Shown piece after piece: positions 5,219 to 11,894 of a DNA stretch of 11,894 nucleotides. The notes under the pieces are model-generated. The model had not been told where the DNA came from, did no database searches, and saw nothing but the letters and a program-made list of their open reading frames with translations. Every line of letters begins with the position of its first letter. Within the stretch, counting starts at the first letter, position 1. The translations under genes and the position numbers were made by a program. This DNA is from HGM11525 sp045649145 (GTDB lineage: Bacteria; Bacillota; Clostridia; UBA1381), in contig JAZRPK010000023.1 in NCBI GenBank assembly GCA_045649145.1, positions 1 through 11,894 of the forward strand. The letters are read 5' to 3'.

Positions 5219-5680
5219 ATGGCAGGAGTAAGCTTTACACTAAAAGCACCTAAATCAATTATAGAAAAACGAGGATTAACTGCAGGTGGCGCTGTACAAA
5301 AGCTAATAGACAAAGAGGTACTAAAACGATGTGAGCCCTATGTCCCCAAAATGAGCGGCGCTTTGATAAAAAGCGGCGAAAGCTCTACCAAAATCGGCTC
5401 AGGTAAGGTTACCTACAACACACCCTATGCTGCATACCAGTATTATGGCGTATCAGCTAAGGGTAAAAGCTTAAAATACAACGGCGCACCTATGCGTGGT
5501 TCCTACTGGTTTTTAAGAATGAAATCGGTAAACGGCGATGCTATTTTGAATTTAGCGGCTAAAGAGGCCGGGGCTGCAGGTGTTCTGACAGCCAAAACAA
5601 CCAACCAAAAAAAGAGATATGTACCAAAAACCCAACCAATCAAAACCGTTATCGGAATGCGCAAAAATCCTGTTTTTTAG
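5219..5680 (+). CDS. Phage minor capsid / head-tail joining protein
   Basis: A 153-residue basic protein starting at ATG 5219, with GGGAG at 5208-5212. It contains R-G-L-T-A-G-G-A-V-Q-K-L-I-D-K-E-V-L (18-35), Y-V-P-K-M-S-G-A-L-I-K-S-G (41-53), T-P-Y-A-A-Y-Q-Y-Y-G (68-77) and A-P-M-R-G-S-Y-W-F-L-R-M-K (90-102). This is the pattern of the Minor_capsid_2-type (PF11114) proteins of siphophages, related in position to HK97-gp10-like tail-completion proteins. It probably helps join the head to the tail. The C-terminal 30 residues are very lysine-rich. Its base use is more A-rich than that of the neighbouring genes, but the frame is intact. Confidence 0.82.
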   Translation: MAGVSFTLKAPKSIIEKRGLTAGGAVQKLIDKEVLKRCEPYVPKMSGALIKSGESSTKIGSGKVTYNTPYAAYQYYGVSAKGKSLKYNGAPMRGSYWFLRMKSVNGDAILNLAAKEAGAAGVLTAKTTNQKKRYVPKTQPIKTVIGMRKNPVF

Positions 5681-5700
5681 TCATCGGAAAGGGAAATACA

Positions 5701-6111
5701 ATGATAAAGGAATTACACGAGTTTTTCAAAGATTGTCCGCTTTTAGACGGCTCGCAAATAAACGTCGATTACCTCGAAAGCCATAGCGGCGGTTTTACGA
5801 TTGAAACTGTCCCTTGTGAGCCTGTGCTGCGACGGTACTATACCGGCGGCTCGTTAAGGCAGTATTGTTTTTTAATTGCACTGCGCCGCACCTATAGTGG
5901 AAGTGTTGCGGAGAATTTGAAGAACGAGCAGCTTTGTGAGGAGCTTGCAGCATGGGTAGAAAAGTGCAGCAACGAGGGTAAGCTGCCAAAGCTCTCGGAT
6001 GGACTGACGGCACAGGAGCTGGAAGTCACATCGGGCGGCTATATGTATGACGAGGCGACTAATCACGCACGTTATCAGATAGGCTTCAGGCTTATCTATA
6101 CAAAAATATGA
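5701..6111 (+). CDS. Phage tail terminator-like protein
   Basis: A 136-residue protein starting at ATG 5701 behind GGAAAGGGA (5686-5694). Recognisable segments are C-P-L-L-D-G-S-Q-I-N-V-D-Y-L (12-25), G-G-S-L-R-Q-Y-C-F (49-57) and a C-terminal T-A-Q-E-L-E-V-T-S-G-G-Y followed by A-R-Y-Q-I. These occur in the small proteins encoded just before the tail-tube gene in Firmicutes siphophages, sometimes misleadingly annotated as chloramphenicol resistance proteins. The expected role is to cap the tail tube and connect it to the head. Nothing suggests an antibiotic-resistance function. Confidence 0.75.
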   Translation: MIKELHEFFKDCPLLDGSQINVDYLESHSGGFTIETVPCEPVLRRYYTGGSLRQYCFLIALRRTYSGSVAENLKNEQLCEELAAWVEKCSNEGKLPKLSDGLTAQELEVTSGGYMYDEATNHARYQIGFRLIYTKI

Positions 6112-6128
6112 AAGGACTTGGTTAAAGA

Positions 6129-6602
6129 ATGGATAAAATATTAAAGCGCAGCGACAAGCTTGCCTTCTATGAGATAGATGGCACATATAAGCGTATGCGC
6201 GGATTTACCGACTTTTCTATGAGTAAAAATCCAACAGAGTACACCAGAAAATATGTCGATGAAAAGAGCGAAAGAAACGACGTTGTCGGCTACAATCCGT
6301 CAATTGCATTTGCATTTGACCGTTTTTCTGACGATGCTGTACATACAGATATGGTTTCTATTGCAGACAGCGAGGCTGTTGGCGCAGATGCGGTCAGAAG
6401 TATTGTCATAGTTGACACTACCAAGGAAACGGAAGACGGTTTCGCGGCATTTAAGCGTGACTTTGCTGTTATACCTGATTCTGAGGGTAATGACAGCGAC
6501 ACATACACATATTCAGGAAGTCTTAAGGCGAACGGTGCTATCCTTTCGGGCTATGCAACAACCGAAGACGACTGGCAGACCGTAACCTTCACGGCAGAAT
6601 GA
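6129..6602 (+). CDS. Phage major tail (tube) protein
   Basis: A 157-residue protein starting at ATG 6129, with AAAGGA (6111-6116) at a slightly long spacing. Its motifs are S-K-N-P-T-E-Y-T-R-K-Y-V-D-E (32-45), D-V-V-G-Y-N-P-S-I-A-F (51-61), D-D-A-V-H (68-72) and, near residue 117, P-D-S-E-G-N-D-S-D-T-Y-T-Y-S-G. These are characteristic of the tail-tube proteins of gut Clostridia siphophages. It would stack in rings around the tape measure to form a non-contractile tube. No tail-sheath gene is seen anywhere in the cluster, consistent with a siphovirus-type tail. The stop overlaps the next start (ATGA at 6599-6602). Confidence 0.88.
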   Translation: MDKILKRSDKLAFYEIDGTYKRMRGFTDFSMSKNPTEYTRKYVDEKSERNDVVGYNPSIAFAFDRFSDDAVHTDMVSIADSEAVGADAVRSIVIVDTTKETEDGFAAFKRDFAVIPDSEGNDSDTYTYSGSLKANGAILSGYATTEDDWQTVTFTAE

Positions 6603-7168
6603 GAATTATAGGAGCAGAGCCTCCGCACGGCGTTATGGGCAGCGGAATTTATTATCCTATAAGAACAGATTTTTCTGTATGGCTGGAGTTTGCCGGAATA
6701 ATTGAACAGGAGGACGGAGCGCGCGCCGCAATGCGCGCGCTCAAGCTTTGTTACAAGGATAAAATGCCGATAGATTTTAACGAGGCGATTTCGCTTTTAT
6801 GTACCTTTTTTATCGGCGGTGCGACTGAGGTAAAGAGAGAGGCTACTAGCAGCGAGCAGCTTATATCCTTTGTTCACGATGAGGAGCTTATCTATGCGTC
6901 ATTTCTTAGTGAGTATGGTATAGATTTGGCGAAAGAAAAACTGCATTGGTGGCGGTTTCTGGCTTTACTTAAAAATCTTAGTGCAGACAGTGCATTGATG
7001 AGGGTTGCCGCAATCCGTGCAACAAAGCCGTCTGATATAAAAAATCCTGCACTCAGAAGACGCCTTCTGCGCCAAAAGCGTATCTATTCGCTTGGCAAAA
7101 ATAATGTACAGCCCGCAGATGTTATTGCAGAACTGTTCGAGGCGGAAAAGGGGGGTTCAAATGGCTGA
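6599..7168 (+). CDS. Gp15-family phage protein, probable tail assembly chaperone
   Basis: A 189-residue protein whose ATG overlaps the tail-tube stop (ATGA), so translation is probably coupled; no separate ribosome site is seen. I-R-T-D-F-S-V-W-L-E-F (21-31), I-Y-A-S-F-L-S-E-Y-G-I-D-L (98-110) and L-H-W-W-R-F-L-A-L-L-K-N-L (115-127) match the bacteriophage Gp15 family (PF06854). In phages, genes at this position between tail tube and tape measure encode chaperones that coat the tape measure during tail assembly. A perfect GC-only hairpin (6717-6742) lies inside the gene. The last 8 nt overlap the tape-measure start. Confidence 0.85.
   Translation: MRIIGAEPPHGVMGSGIYYPIRTDFSVWLEFAGIIEQEDGARAAMRALKLCYKDKMPIDFNEAISLLCTFFIGGATEVKREATSSEQLISFVHDEELIYASFLSEYGIDLAKEKLHWWRFLALLKNLSADSALMRVAAIRATKPSDIKNPALRRRLLRQKRIYSLGKNNVQPADVIAELFEAEKGGSNG
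6717..6742 (+). other. GC-rich perfect hairpin inside the tail-chaperone gene
   Basis: GAGCGCGCGC (6717-6726) and GCGCGCGCTC (6733-6742) form a perfect 10-bp stem with a CGCAAT loop. It encodes residues A-R-A-A-M-R-A-L (41-48) and stands out in moderately AT-rich surroundings. A strong Shine-Dalgarno-like AGGAGGA (6708-6714) lies just 5' of the stem, and an in-frame ATG (6731-6733) sits at the end of the loop. The structure is certain in sequence; any function is unknown. Confidence 0.7.
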
Positions 7169-8465
7169 CGGATCAATAGTATTTGACACCGAGGTTAATC
7201 CTGAAGGGTTAAATGAAGGATTAGAGCAGCTTGGCACCAGCTCGAGTGCCGGGCTTAAAAATATATCGGACACAGTAAATAGACAGCTTTCACAGGCGTT
7301 TGGCGATGCTGCAGCAGATGCCACGGCACATACTCAGGCAATTGCCGCCAATGCAATTGCTGCTGAAAAGGCTTATGAGAGCGAATCGGAACGTGTCCAA
7401 AGCAACAAATTAAAAGCAGAAACTAAATACATTGAATATCTACGTAATAATCTTGATAAAATCCGAGGGTTAAGAGATGAGGAGTTAAAATGTCTCCAGC
7501 TTTCATACGAGCTTGGGATTATAAGCACCGAGGAGTATTTTTCAAGGCTTGAAAATTTCCGTGACAGATATTTTGTGCGTGGCTCATCAGGCTGGCTTAA
7601 TTATACAGGCAAAATATTAGAGCATAACAAAAAGCTTGCCGACGAGCAGGAAAAGGCACTTACAGAAGCGGCGGAGAATACGGCAGAAAACATTCAGGAT
7701 ATCTTTGATGAGTTGGAAAAAGAGAGGGAAAAGCTTTCCGAAAAGATTTCTTCATACGGCGGAATAGCGCATAAAAACAAAATAATCGGCGATGGGATTG
7801 ACATAGAGTATTTTTCGCTTTCAAAAATTGACAAGCAAAACGAGCAGCTGGAAGAATATCTGCGACTTATGACCGATGCGCAGGAGAGGATAAACAATTT
7901 TTGGCGCACAGACACAGGCGATCAAGAAACTGACGCTAAAAACTTAGAGCTTAGGAACAACTATTTCGGGCAAATTCGTGATATGTCAATAGAGGATGCA
8001 ACCGATTTTGCCAGAACTATAATGGGCTCTACCGATGATATGCTTTTTTCGCACCTTAGTGCATTTGAAAAGAGGGAAGAGCTTGCGGCTGAGATTTCAA
8101 AAACTTTATTTTCCTCCGAGGTTGCAGATGCCGCCGAAACTGCTGCAAAAAATCTCGGCTCGGACTTTACCGAAGCACTTTCTGAGGAGCTTGAGTCCCT
8201 TTCGGGTAAGTTCTTTACAAGCGGTCAAAGTGCGTGTGAAAGCTTTGGCGAAGGGTTTATGACGAGTCTTAATACTGTCTTATATGAGCTGTCAAAAGCG
8301 ATTTCTGCTGGTGTTGGCGGTCTTGGATACGGTAATGCACTAAACGCAGGTGCATCGAGTGTTGAAAATAATACCAGCTATAACATATACAATTCCGCAT
8401 CGCCTGAAGAAACGATAAGGCTGTTAAGGGAGCGAGAGGATATCAAGAAAATGATGCTGGAATAG
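7161..8465 (+). CDS. Short phage tail tape measure-like protein
   Basis: The start is ATG 7161 behind a run of G's (7150-7155), overlapping the previous gene by 8 nt; this gives 434 residues. An upstream in-frame ATG at 7092 lies deep in the previous gene and lacks a ribosome site. The first residues (G-S-I-V-F-D-T-E-V-N-P-E-G-L-N-E-G-L-E-Q-L) resemble the start of tape-measure proteins. A long charged, helical, coiled-coil-like region follows to about residue 220. The end (N-N-T-S-Y-N-I-Y-N-S-A-S-P-E-E-T, then an arginine/lysine-rich helix) is typical of tape-measure C-termini. Membrane segments and a peptidase domain, common in larger tape measures, are absent. At about 0.15 nm per residue it would set a tail of roughly 65 nm, which is an estimate. 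The call rests on both ends and gene position. Confidence 0.72.
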   Translation: MADGSIVFDTEVNPEGLNEGLEQLGTSSSAGLKNISDTVNRQLSQAFGDAAADATAHTQAIAANAIAAEKAYESESERVQSNKLKAETKYIEYLRNNLDKIRGLRDEELKCLQLSYELGIISTEEYFSRLENFRDRYFVRGSSGWLNYTGKILEHNKKLADEQEKALTEAAENTAENIQDIFDELEKEREKLSEKISSYGGIAHKNKIIGDGIDIEYFSLSKIDKQNEQLEEYLRLMTDAQERINNFWRTDTGDQETDAKNLELRNNYFGQIRDMSIEDATDFARTIMGSTDDMLFSHLSAFEKREELAAEISKTLFSSEVADAAETAAKNLGSDFTEALSEELESLSGKFFTSGQSACESFGEGFMTSLNTVLYELSKAISAGVGGLGYGNALNAGASSVENNTSYNIYNSASPEETIRLLREREDIKKMMLE

Positions 8466-8478
8466 TGAGGAGGAGATT

Positions 8479-9315
8479 ATGAGGCTAATATTTGAAAATG
8501 AACTGGGCACGGTGGAAATGTCTGGCGGCGGTGAAGATTCTATTCGTATAACGAGCATCGGGGGTCTTGGAGTTCCGTCATACGAACGGCGTACCTATAC
8601 CTCCTACGACTTTGACGGTGCAGTCGAAAGTATGAGAAGACTACCTCCAAGAACGGTTACTGTAGGCGGTGATATACTTGGCGGCAGAAGTGCTGTTGCA
8701 CATATATTAAAAGTTCTCAGCAGTCCCTGCAAAATGATAATATCCTGTGATGATTTCGAGCGTGAGATAAGAGTTTGCGCTTGTCAGGCAGAGCTTAGTG
8801 ATAAGAATAAGGCATTTACACGCTTTGCACTTTCACTAACCTGCGATGACCCATATTTTTATGACGCTAAGGAAACACGGGTAGGACTCTATGTAAGAGA
8901 AAAACTAATTAATGCCCAAACCGAGCTTCCTGCAATGTTTACAAAAAGAACAACCAGTGCAAGCATAAGAATAACTAGTGACAGAGATGTAGAACCTACT
9001 ATTCTGATTTTAGGCAGCCGTAATCCTGATGAAACTGAGGGTAGGATTGTCATTGAAAATAAGCTTACGGGTGCTGTCTTTACTCTGTTATATGTCCCTG
9101 AAAATGATGAGATTATAACAATTGACATATCAAAGCGTACCATAACCTCGGATATAAACGGAAATCTTATTGGCTATATCTCTGACGACAGCTTTTTGTC
9201 CGACCTTGTTATCGGAAATGAGGGTGCGGAGTTTGTAACAACAGGCTACGGTGCTACGGGAAATGTCAGTGCATATATAATTTATCAAAACAAATATCTC
9301 GAGGCGATTGTATGA
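8479..9315 (+). CDS. Phage distal tail protein (Dit-like, siphovirus tail component)
   Basis: A 278-residue protein starting at ATG 8479 with a strong ribosome site (GGAGGAG, 8469-8475). The N-terminal third is like siphovirus distal tail proteins (PF05709-type). After I-R-I-T-S-I-G-G-L-G there is Y-D-F-D-G-A, then a basic P-P-R-T-V-T-V-G-G-D-I-L-G-G (56-69) and, near 125, L-T-C-D-D-P-Y-F-Y. That block resembles the consensus in which the first domain ends and the galectin-like second domain begins. Dit forms the hub at the tail tip to which the tail-associated lysin and receptor-binding proteins attach. Neither of those is encoded next: the stop overlaps the start of terminase small subunit by 4 nt. 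Confidence 0.8.
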   Translation: MRLIFENELGTVEMSGGGEDSIRITSIGGLGVPSYERRTYTSYDFDGAVESMRRLPPRTVTVGGDILGGRSAVAHILKVLSSPCKMIISCDDFEREIRVCACQAELSDKNKAFTRFALSLTCDDPYFYDAKETRVGLYVREKLINAQTELPAMFTKRTTSASIRITSDRDVEPTILILGSRNPDETEGRIVIENKLTGAVFTLLYVPENDEIITIDISKRTITSDINGNLIGYISDDSFLSDLVIGNEGAEFVTTGYGATGNVSAYIIYQNKYLEAIV

Positions 9316-9731
9316 CGGAAAATGAAATAAAGCTTATCTCCTATCTCGCTCGTGACGGTATGAGTCTTGACAAAATCAGAAAGACTCTAAAGATAAAGAA
9401 GACCAAATGGCAGAAATTTTTGCGTGAAAATCCCGACGAGAAAAGAAGACTTGAGCTTTTAAGACATACTACCGACTATGCCGTTGAGGACGCGCTGTTA
9501 AAGCGTGCGCTTGGATATACCTCAGAAGAATACCGCGAAACCGAAAAGCCTAACGGCACCGAACAGGTTACTACACATAAGGAAGTGCCACCCGACGTCC
9601 GTGCAGCTGCGCTGTGGCTTAAATGCAGACGTGCTGATGTGTGGGACGAGAAACACTTAGAGTCGGAAGAGATGAACATTGAAGAAAAAATAGAACAGCT
9701 TGATAAAGAGGCACAAAATGAAGATGAGTAA
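9312..9731 (+). CDS. terS: Phage terminase small subunit
   Basis: A 139-residue protein whose ATG overlaps the distal-tail stop codon (ATGA at 9312-9315), with GAGGCG upstream. Residues about 5-40 form a helix-turn-helix-like DNA-binding region (D-G-M-S-L-D-K-I-R-K-T-L-K-I). They are followed by an A-L-L-K-R-A-L-G-Y-T segment (61-70), a T-T-H-K-E-V-P-P-D-V block (87-96) and L-W-L-K-C-R-R-A-D-V-W (101-111), the last two being recurring features of terminase small subunits. The acidic C-terminus probably contacts TerL. The protein recognises phage DNA and regulates the large subunit. It is unusual to find it right after the tail module and not at the head of the late operon. Confidence 0.85.
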   Translation: MTENEIKLISYLARDGMSLDKIRKTLKIKKTKWQKFLRENPDEKRRLELLRHTTDYAVEDALLKRALGYTSEEYRETEKPNGTEQVTTHKEVPPDVRAAALWLKCRRADVWDEKHLESEEMNIEEKIEQLDKEAQNEDE

Positions 9732-10884
9732 AAAGCAGCGCGAGTTCTGGAACAATGCTAATTGCAGATGGAACATAAAAGAAGGCGCAACAAGAAGCGG
9801 TAAAACTTACCTTGACTACTACTGGATTGCAAAGAGAATAACGAGAACTCGTGGTGAGGGACTTATTGTGCTGATAGGAAATACTCGCTCTACACTTGAG
9901 AGGAATATCTTAACCCCAATGCGTGAAATATGGGGCGAAAAGGCTATCGGCACAATTAAAGGTAACGGCACAGTCGAGCTCTTTGGAAAACGCTGCTTTG
10001 CGCTTGGCGCTGACAGGGCGAGTCAGAAGGACAAGCTTCAGGGTACAGGTATCGAGTACTGTTATGGTGATGAGGTCACAACCTGGAATAAGGAAGTATT
10101 TGAGATGCTAAAATCTCGTCTTGATAAACCTCATTCCTGCTTTGACGGCACCTGTAACCCTGACGGCCCTGACCACTGGCTTTTGGAATTTATGCAAAGC
10201 GGAGCAGATATATACCGTCAGAGCTATACCATATACGATAACCCGTTCCTAAGTCCTGAGTTTGTCAAAAATCTCGAAAAGGAATACAGCGGAAGCGTTT
10301 ACTTTGACCGCTATATTCTCGGAAAATGGACAAGGGCTGAAGGCTTGGTTTATCCGATGTTCAGCAAGGAACGGCATCTGTTTGAAATTCCGCCCAATAC
10401 GGGCGATTATTATATATCAATTGACTACGGCACGGTAAACCCGACTTCTATGGGACTCTGGTGTGTTAACAACGGCGTAGCGTACAGGATAAAAGAGTAT
10501 TATCACGACAGCAGAAAAACACAGCGACAGCTGACCGACGAAGAGTATTACGAAAAGCTAAAGAAGCTTTCGGAGGGTTTTCCTGTACGTTACATAGTGG
10601 TTGACCCGTCTGCTGCCAGCTTTATCACCCTTATTAAGCGTAAGGGAGAGCTGTCGGTTATGAAGGCAAAAAACTCAGTTACAGACGGTATCAGATATAC
10701 AGCAGGCTTGATAAATTCGGACAGGGTTTTAATTCATTCTGGCTGCCGTGACAGTATACGTGAATTTGGCGCATATAGCTGGGACGAAAGTGCTGTCTGT
10801 GACACCGTGCTTAAGGAAAATGACCACGCAATGGACGACATCAGGTATTTTTGCACAACAGTGATGAAGAGGTATTATGATTGA
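9718..10884 (+). CDS. terL: Phage terminase large subunit
   Basis: A 388-residue protein starting at ATG 9718 with AGAGG (9707-9711) upstream; it overlaps terS by 14 nt. An in-frame ATG at 9700 has no ribosome site. The ATPase domain has Walker A G-A-T-R-S-G-K-T (23-30), Walker B I-E-Y-C-Y-G-D-E (112-119) and a coupling-like G-T-C-N-P-D-G-P (144-151). The nuclease domain has candidate metal-binding aspartates at 236 (I-S-I-D-Y-G), 296 (V-V-D-P-S) and 373/374 (H-A-M-D-D-I-R-Y). This is the motor that packages DNA through the portal and cuts the concatemer. All key residues appear intact, so packaging activity is plausible. The family resembles terminase_3/terminase_6-type Firmicutes siphophages; the packaging mode (headful or site-specific) cannot be told from this window. 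Confidence 0.93.
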   Translation: MKMSKKQREFWNNANCRWNIKEGATRSGKTYLDYYWIAKRITRTRGEGLIVLIGNTRSTLERNILTPMREIWGEKAIGTIKGNGTVELFGKRCFALGADRASQKDKLQGTGIEYCYGDEVTTWNKEVFEMLKSRLDKPHSCFDGTCNPDGPDHWLLEFMQSGADIYRQSYTIYDNPFLSPEFVKNLEKEYSGSVYFDRYILGKWTRAEGLVYPMFSKERHLFEIPPNTGDYYISIDYGTVNPTSMGLWCVNNGVAYRIKEYYHDSRKTQRQLTDEEYYEKLKKLSEGFPVRYIVVDPSAASFITLIKRKGELSVMKAKNSVTDGIRYTAGLINSDRVLIHSGCRDSIREFGAYSWDESAVCDTVLKENDHAMDDIRYFCTTVMKRYYD

Positions 10885-10898
10885 AAGGATTGATTTAA

Positions 10899-11894
10899 TT
10901 GAGGTTATTCAAAAGGAGCAACCAGTCACCGAAAAAGGATATTAAAAGACAGCATAGCTGGCGAGATTTGTACGAAAATGGCGGCAGATTAAAGCTTGCT
11001 GCTGCAATATCAGCGGAGGTGGCACGCCTTGTCACATTGGAAATGGACAGCCGTATTTATGGCTCAGTAAGAGCTGAACTTCTAAATGACTCATATCGTG
11101 AGGTTATAAATAAAGCGAGAGGTTTTTGTGAAATTGCGTGCGCACTTGGCGGCGTAATGCTTAAGCCGTATATAGAAAACGGTATTGTAAGGACTGCAAT
11201 TATCCCTGCAGATTCGTTTGAGGTGACGGCATCTAAGCCTGATGGCACAATTCTCGGAGCAAGATTTTTTGAACGTATCGAAAGGGATAAGGTAAGCTAC
11301 ATAAAAATAGAGGAGCATCTCTTGTTTTCAGGTAACTATTGCATAACCAATAAGGCTTATATTGACAGCCACGGCGAGCTTAAGGAGATTGCACTTGGCG
11401 AGGTTTCTGAGTGGGCGGATTTAGAGCCTGAGGTGGTAATAGCAGATGTAAAAGCACCGCTGTTTTCGTATTTTCGTATGCCGTCGCCGTCACCCGATGA
11501 CATTGCATCACCTTTGGGAGCGCCCATTTTCTCACGCTCTGTAGACCTTATAGAAGATGCAACTAAGCAGTATGAGCGACTTTTGTGGGAATTTGAAAGC
11601 GGAGAACGAGCACTTTACGTCGATGAAACGGCGGTAAGACGAGGTGCAAGAGGCGAGGCAAGTCTTCCTGATAAAAGACTCTACCGCCTGCTCTCTACCG
11701 GAAATGACGAGCTGTTTCAGGACTGGAGCCCTGATATTCGTGATGAGGCTATAATTAACGGCTTAGAGCGTATACTGCAAAGAATTGAATTCAACTGTGG
11801 CCTTGCGTACGGGACATTATCCGACCCGCAGTCCGTGGAAAAAACAGCCGAGGAGATACGTGCATCAAAACAGAGAAGTTACGCAACCGTTACC
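10899..11894 (+). CDS. Phage portal protein (A118/SPP1-gp6-like), TTG start, 3' end outside window
   Basis: The frame opens after a stop at 10896-10898 and runs 332 codons to the window edge without a stop. The start is TTG 10899, with GAAAGGA (10883-10889) about nine bases upstream. This gives M-R-L-F-K-R-S-N..., an N-terminus of the usual type; the next in-frame ATG is far inside conserved sequence. Recognisable blocks are H-S-W-R-D-L-Y-E-N-G-G-R-L-K-L-A (19-34), V-A-R-L-V-T-L-E-M (41-49), C-A-L-G-G-V-M-L-K-P-Y, S-G-N-Y-C-I-T-N-K-A-Y, and near the end E-F-N-C-G-L-A-Y-G-T-L-S-D-P-Q-S. These are typical of A118-type/SPP1 gp6-like portals. The protein forms the dodecameric ring at the head vertex and docks with TerL. 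It follows terL by 14 nt. A minor head protein and scaffold would normally follow it; they would lie beyond the window. Confidence 0.88.
   Translation, partial: MRLFKRSNQSPKKDIKRQHSWRDLYENGGRLKLAAAISAEVARLVTLEMDSRIYGSVRAELLNDSYREVINKARGFCEIACALGGVMLKPYIENGIVRTAIIPADSFEVTASKPDGTILGARFFERIERDKVSYIKIEEHLLFSGNYCITNKAYIDSHGELKEIALGEVSEWADLEPEVVIADVKAPLFSYFRMPSPSPDDIASPLGAPIFSRSVDLIEDATKQYERLLWEFESGERALYVDETAVRRGARGEASLPDKRLYRLLSTGNDELFQDWSPDIRDEAIINGLERILQRIEFNCGLAYGTLSDPQSVEKTAEEIRASKQRSYATVT

Larger units (their letters stand above)
3535..11894 (+). mobile_element. Prophage-like head/packaging/tail gene cluster (continues past window)
   Basis: Twelve + strand genes from 3721 to the window end encode siphovirus structural and packaging proteins with gaps of at most about 20 nt or short overlaps. 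The left limit lies somewhere between the spoIIR terminator (ends 3501) and the promoter at 3535. No attachment-site duplication can be tested, since the right end is not in the window. Gene order is circularly permuted relative to typical Firmicutes siphophages. No integrase, repressor, lysis, scaffold, tail-tip or receptor-binding gene is visible. All frames are open and TerL motifs are present, which argues against a decayed remnant in this part. It could be a complete prophage, a satellite, or a domesticated particle. Confidence 0.85.

Noticed and set aside
5701..6111. Chloramphenicol-resistance protein annotation often attached to proteins like this one.
   Set aside because: There are no acetyltransferase motifs. 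Position between minor capsid and tail-tube genes and the sequence pattern fit a phage tail terminator.
7147..7153. A-AAG-GGG slippery heptamer in frame near the end of the Gp15-type gene, suggesting a -1 frameshift like lambda gpG-gpGT.
   Set aside because: A -1 shift leads to only about eight extra residues before TAG (7177-7179), and the tape-measure frame is +1, not -1. The G-run is better explained as the tape-measure ribosome site.

Overview
The window looks like chromosomal DNA of a spore-forming, moderately AT-rich Firmicute of the Clostridia type, perhaps a gut Oscillospiraceae-like anaerobe. The main grounds are two sporulation/germination genes (ypeB, spoIIR), a clostridial TIGR04086-like membrane protein, a standalone Amidase_6 protein, strong GGAGG ribosome sites, and phage proteins of the kind common in gut Clostridia. 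The species assignment is inference.

Host part (1-3501). The end of a chromate-transporter (CHR) subunit closes with a strong terminator. A small papain-like amidase follows on the + strand, convergent with a TIGR04086-like membrane protein on the - strand. Next comes ypeB (-), divergent from spoIIR (+). The 114-bp gap between these two holds a good candidate sigma-F promoter for spoIIR and a weaker candidate sigma-G promoter for ypeB, with overlapping -35 regions. spoIIR ends in a clear hairpin terminator.

Phage part (about 3502 to the end). After the spoIIR terminator there is a perfect TTGACA-17-TATAAT promoter with an extended -10. It is followed by a roughly 150-nt leader with two 19-nt direct repeats and a long imperfect hairpin. 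Then come twelve tightly packed + strand genes with no visible frameshift: major capsid, head-tail connector, DUF6751-like head-closure protein, minor capsid, tail terminator, tail tube, Gp15-type tail-assembly chaperone, short tape measure, distal tail protein, terminase small subunit, terminase large subunit, and portal (cut by the window edge). TerL keeps its Walker motifs and candidate nuclease acidic residues.

How it fits together. The encoded parts would make a procapsid, a DNA-packaging motor and a short siphovirus-type tail. The order is a circular permutation of the usual Firmicutes siphophage late operon (terS-terL-portal-scaffold-capsid-connectors-tail). Here capsid comes first, and the terminase and portal genes are joined by short overlaps to the end of the tail module. 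No integrase, repressor, lysis, scaffold, tail-tip or receptor-binding gene is visible. Such genes may lie downstream of the window. If they do not, a satellite, a remnant or a domesticated gene-transfer-agent-like particle becomes possible. This is the most interesting aspect of the window.
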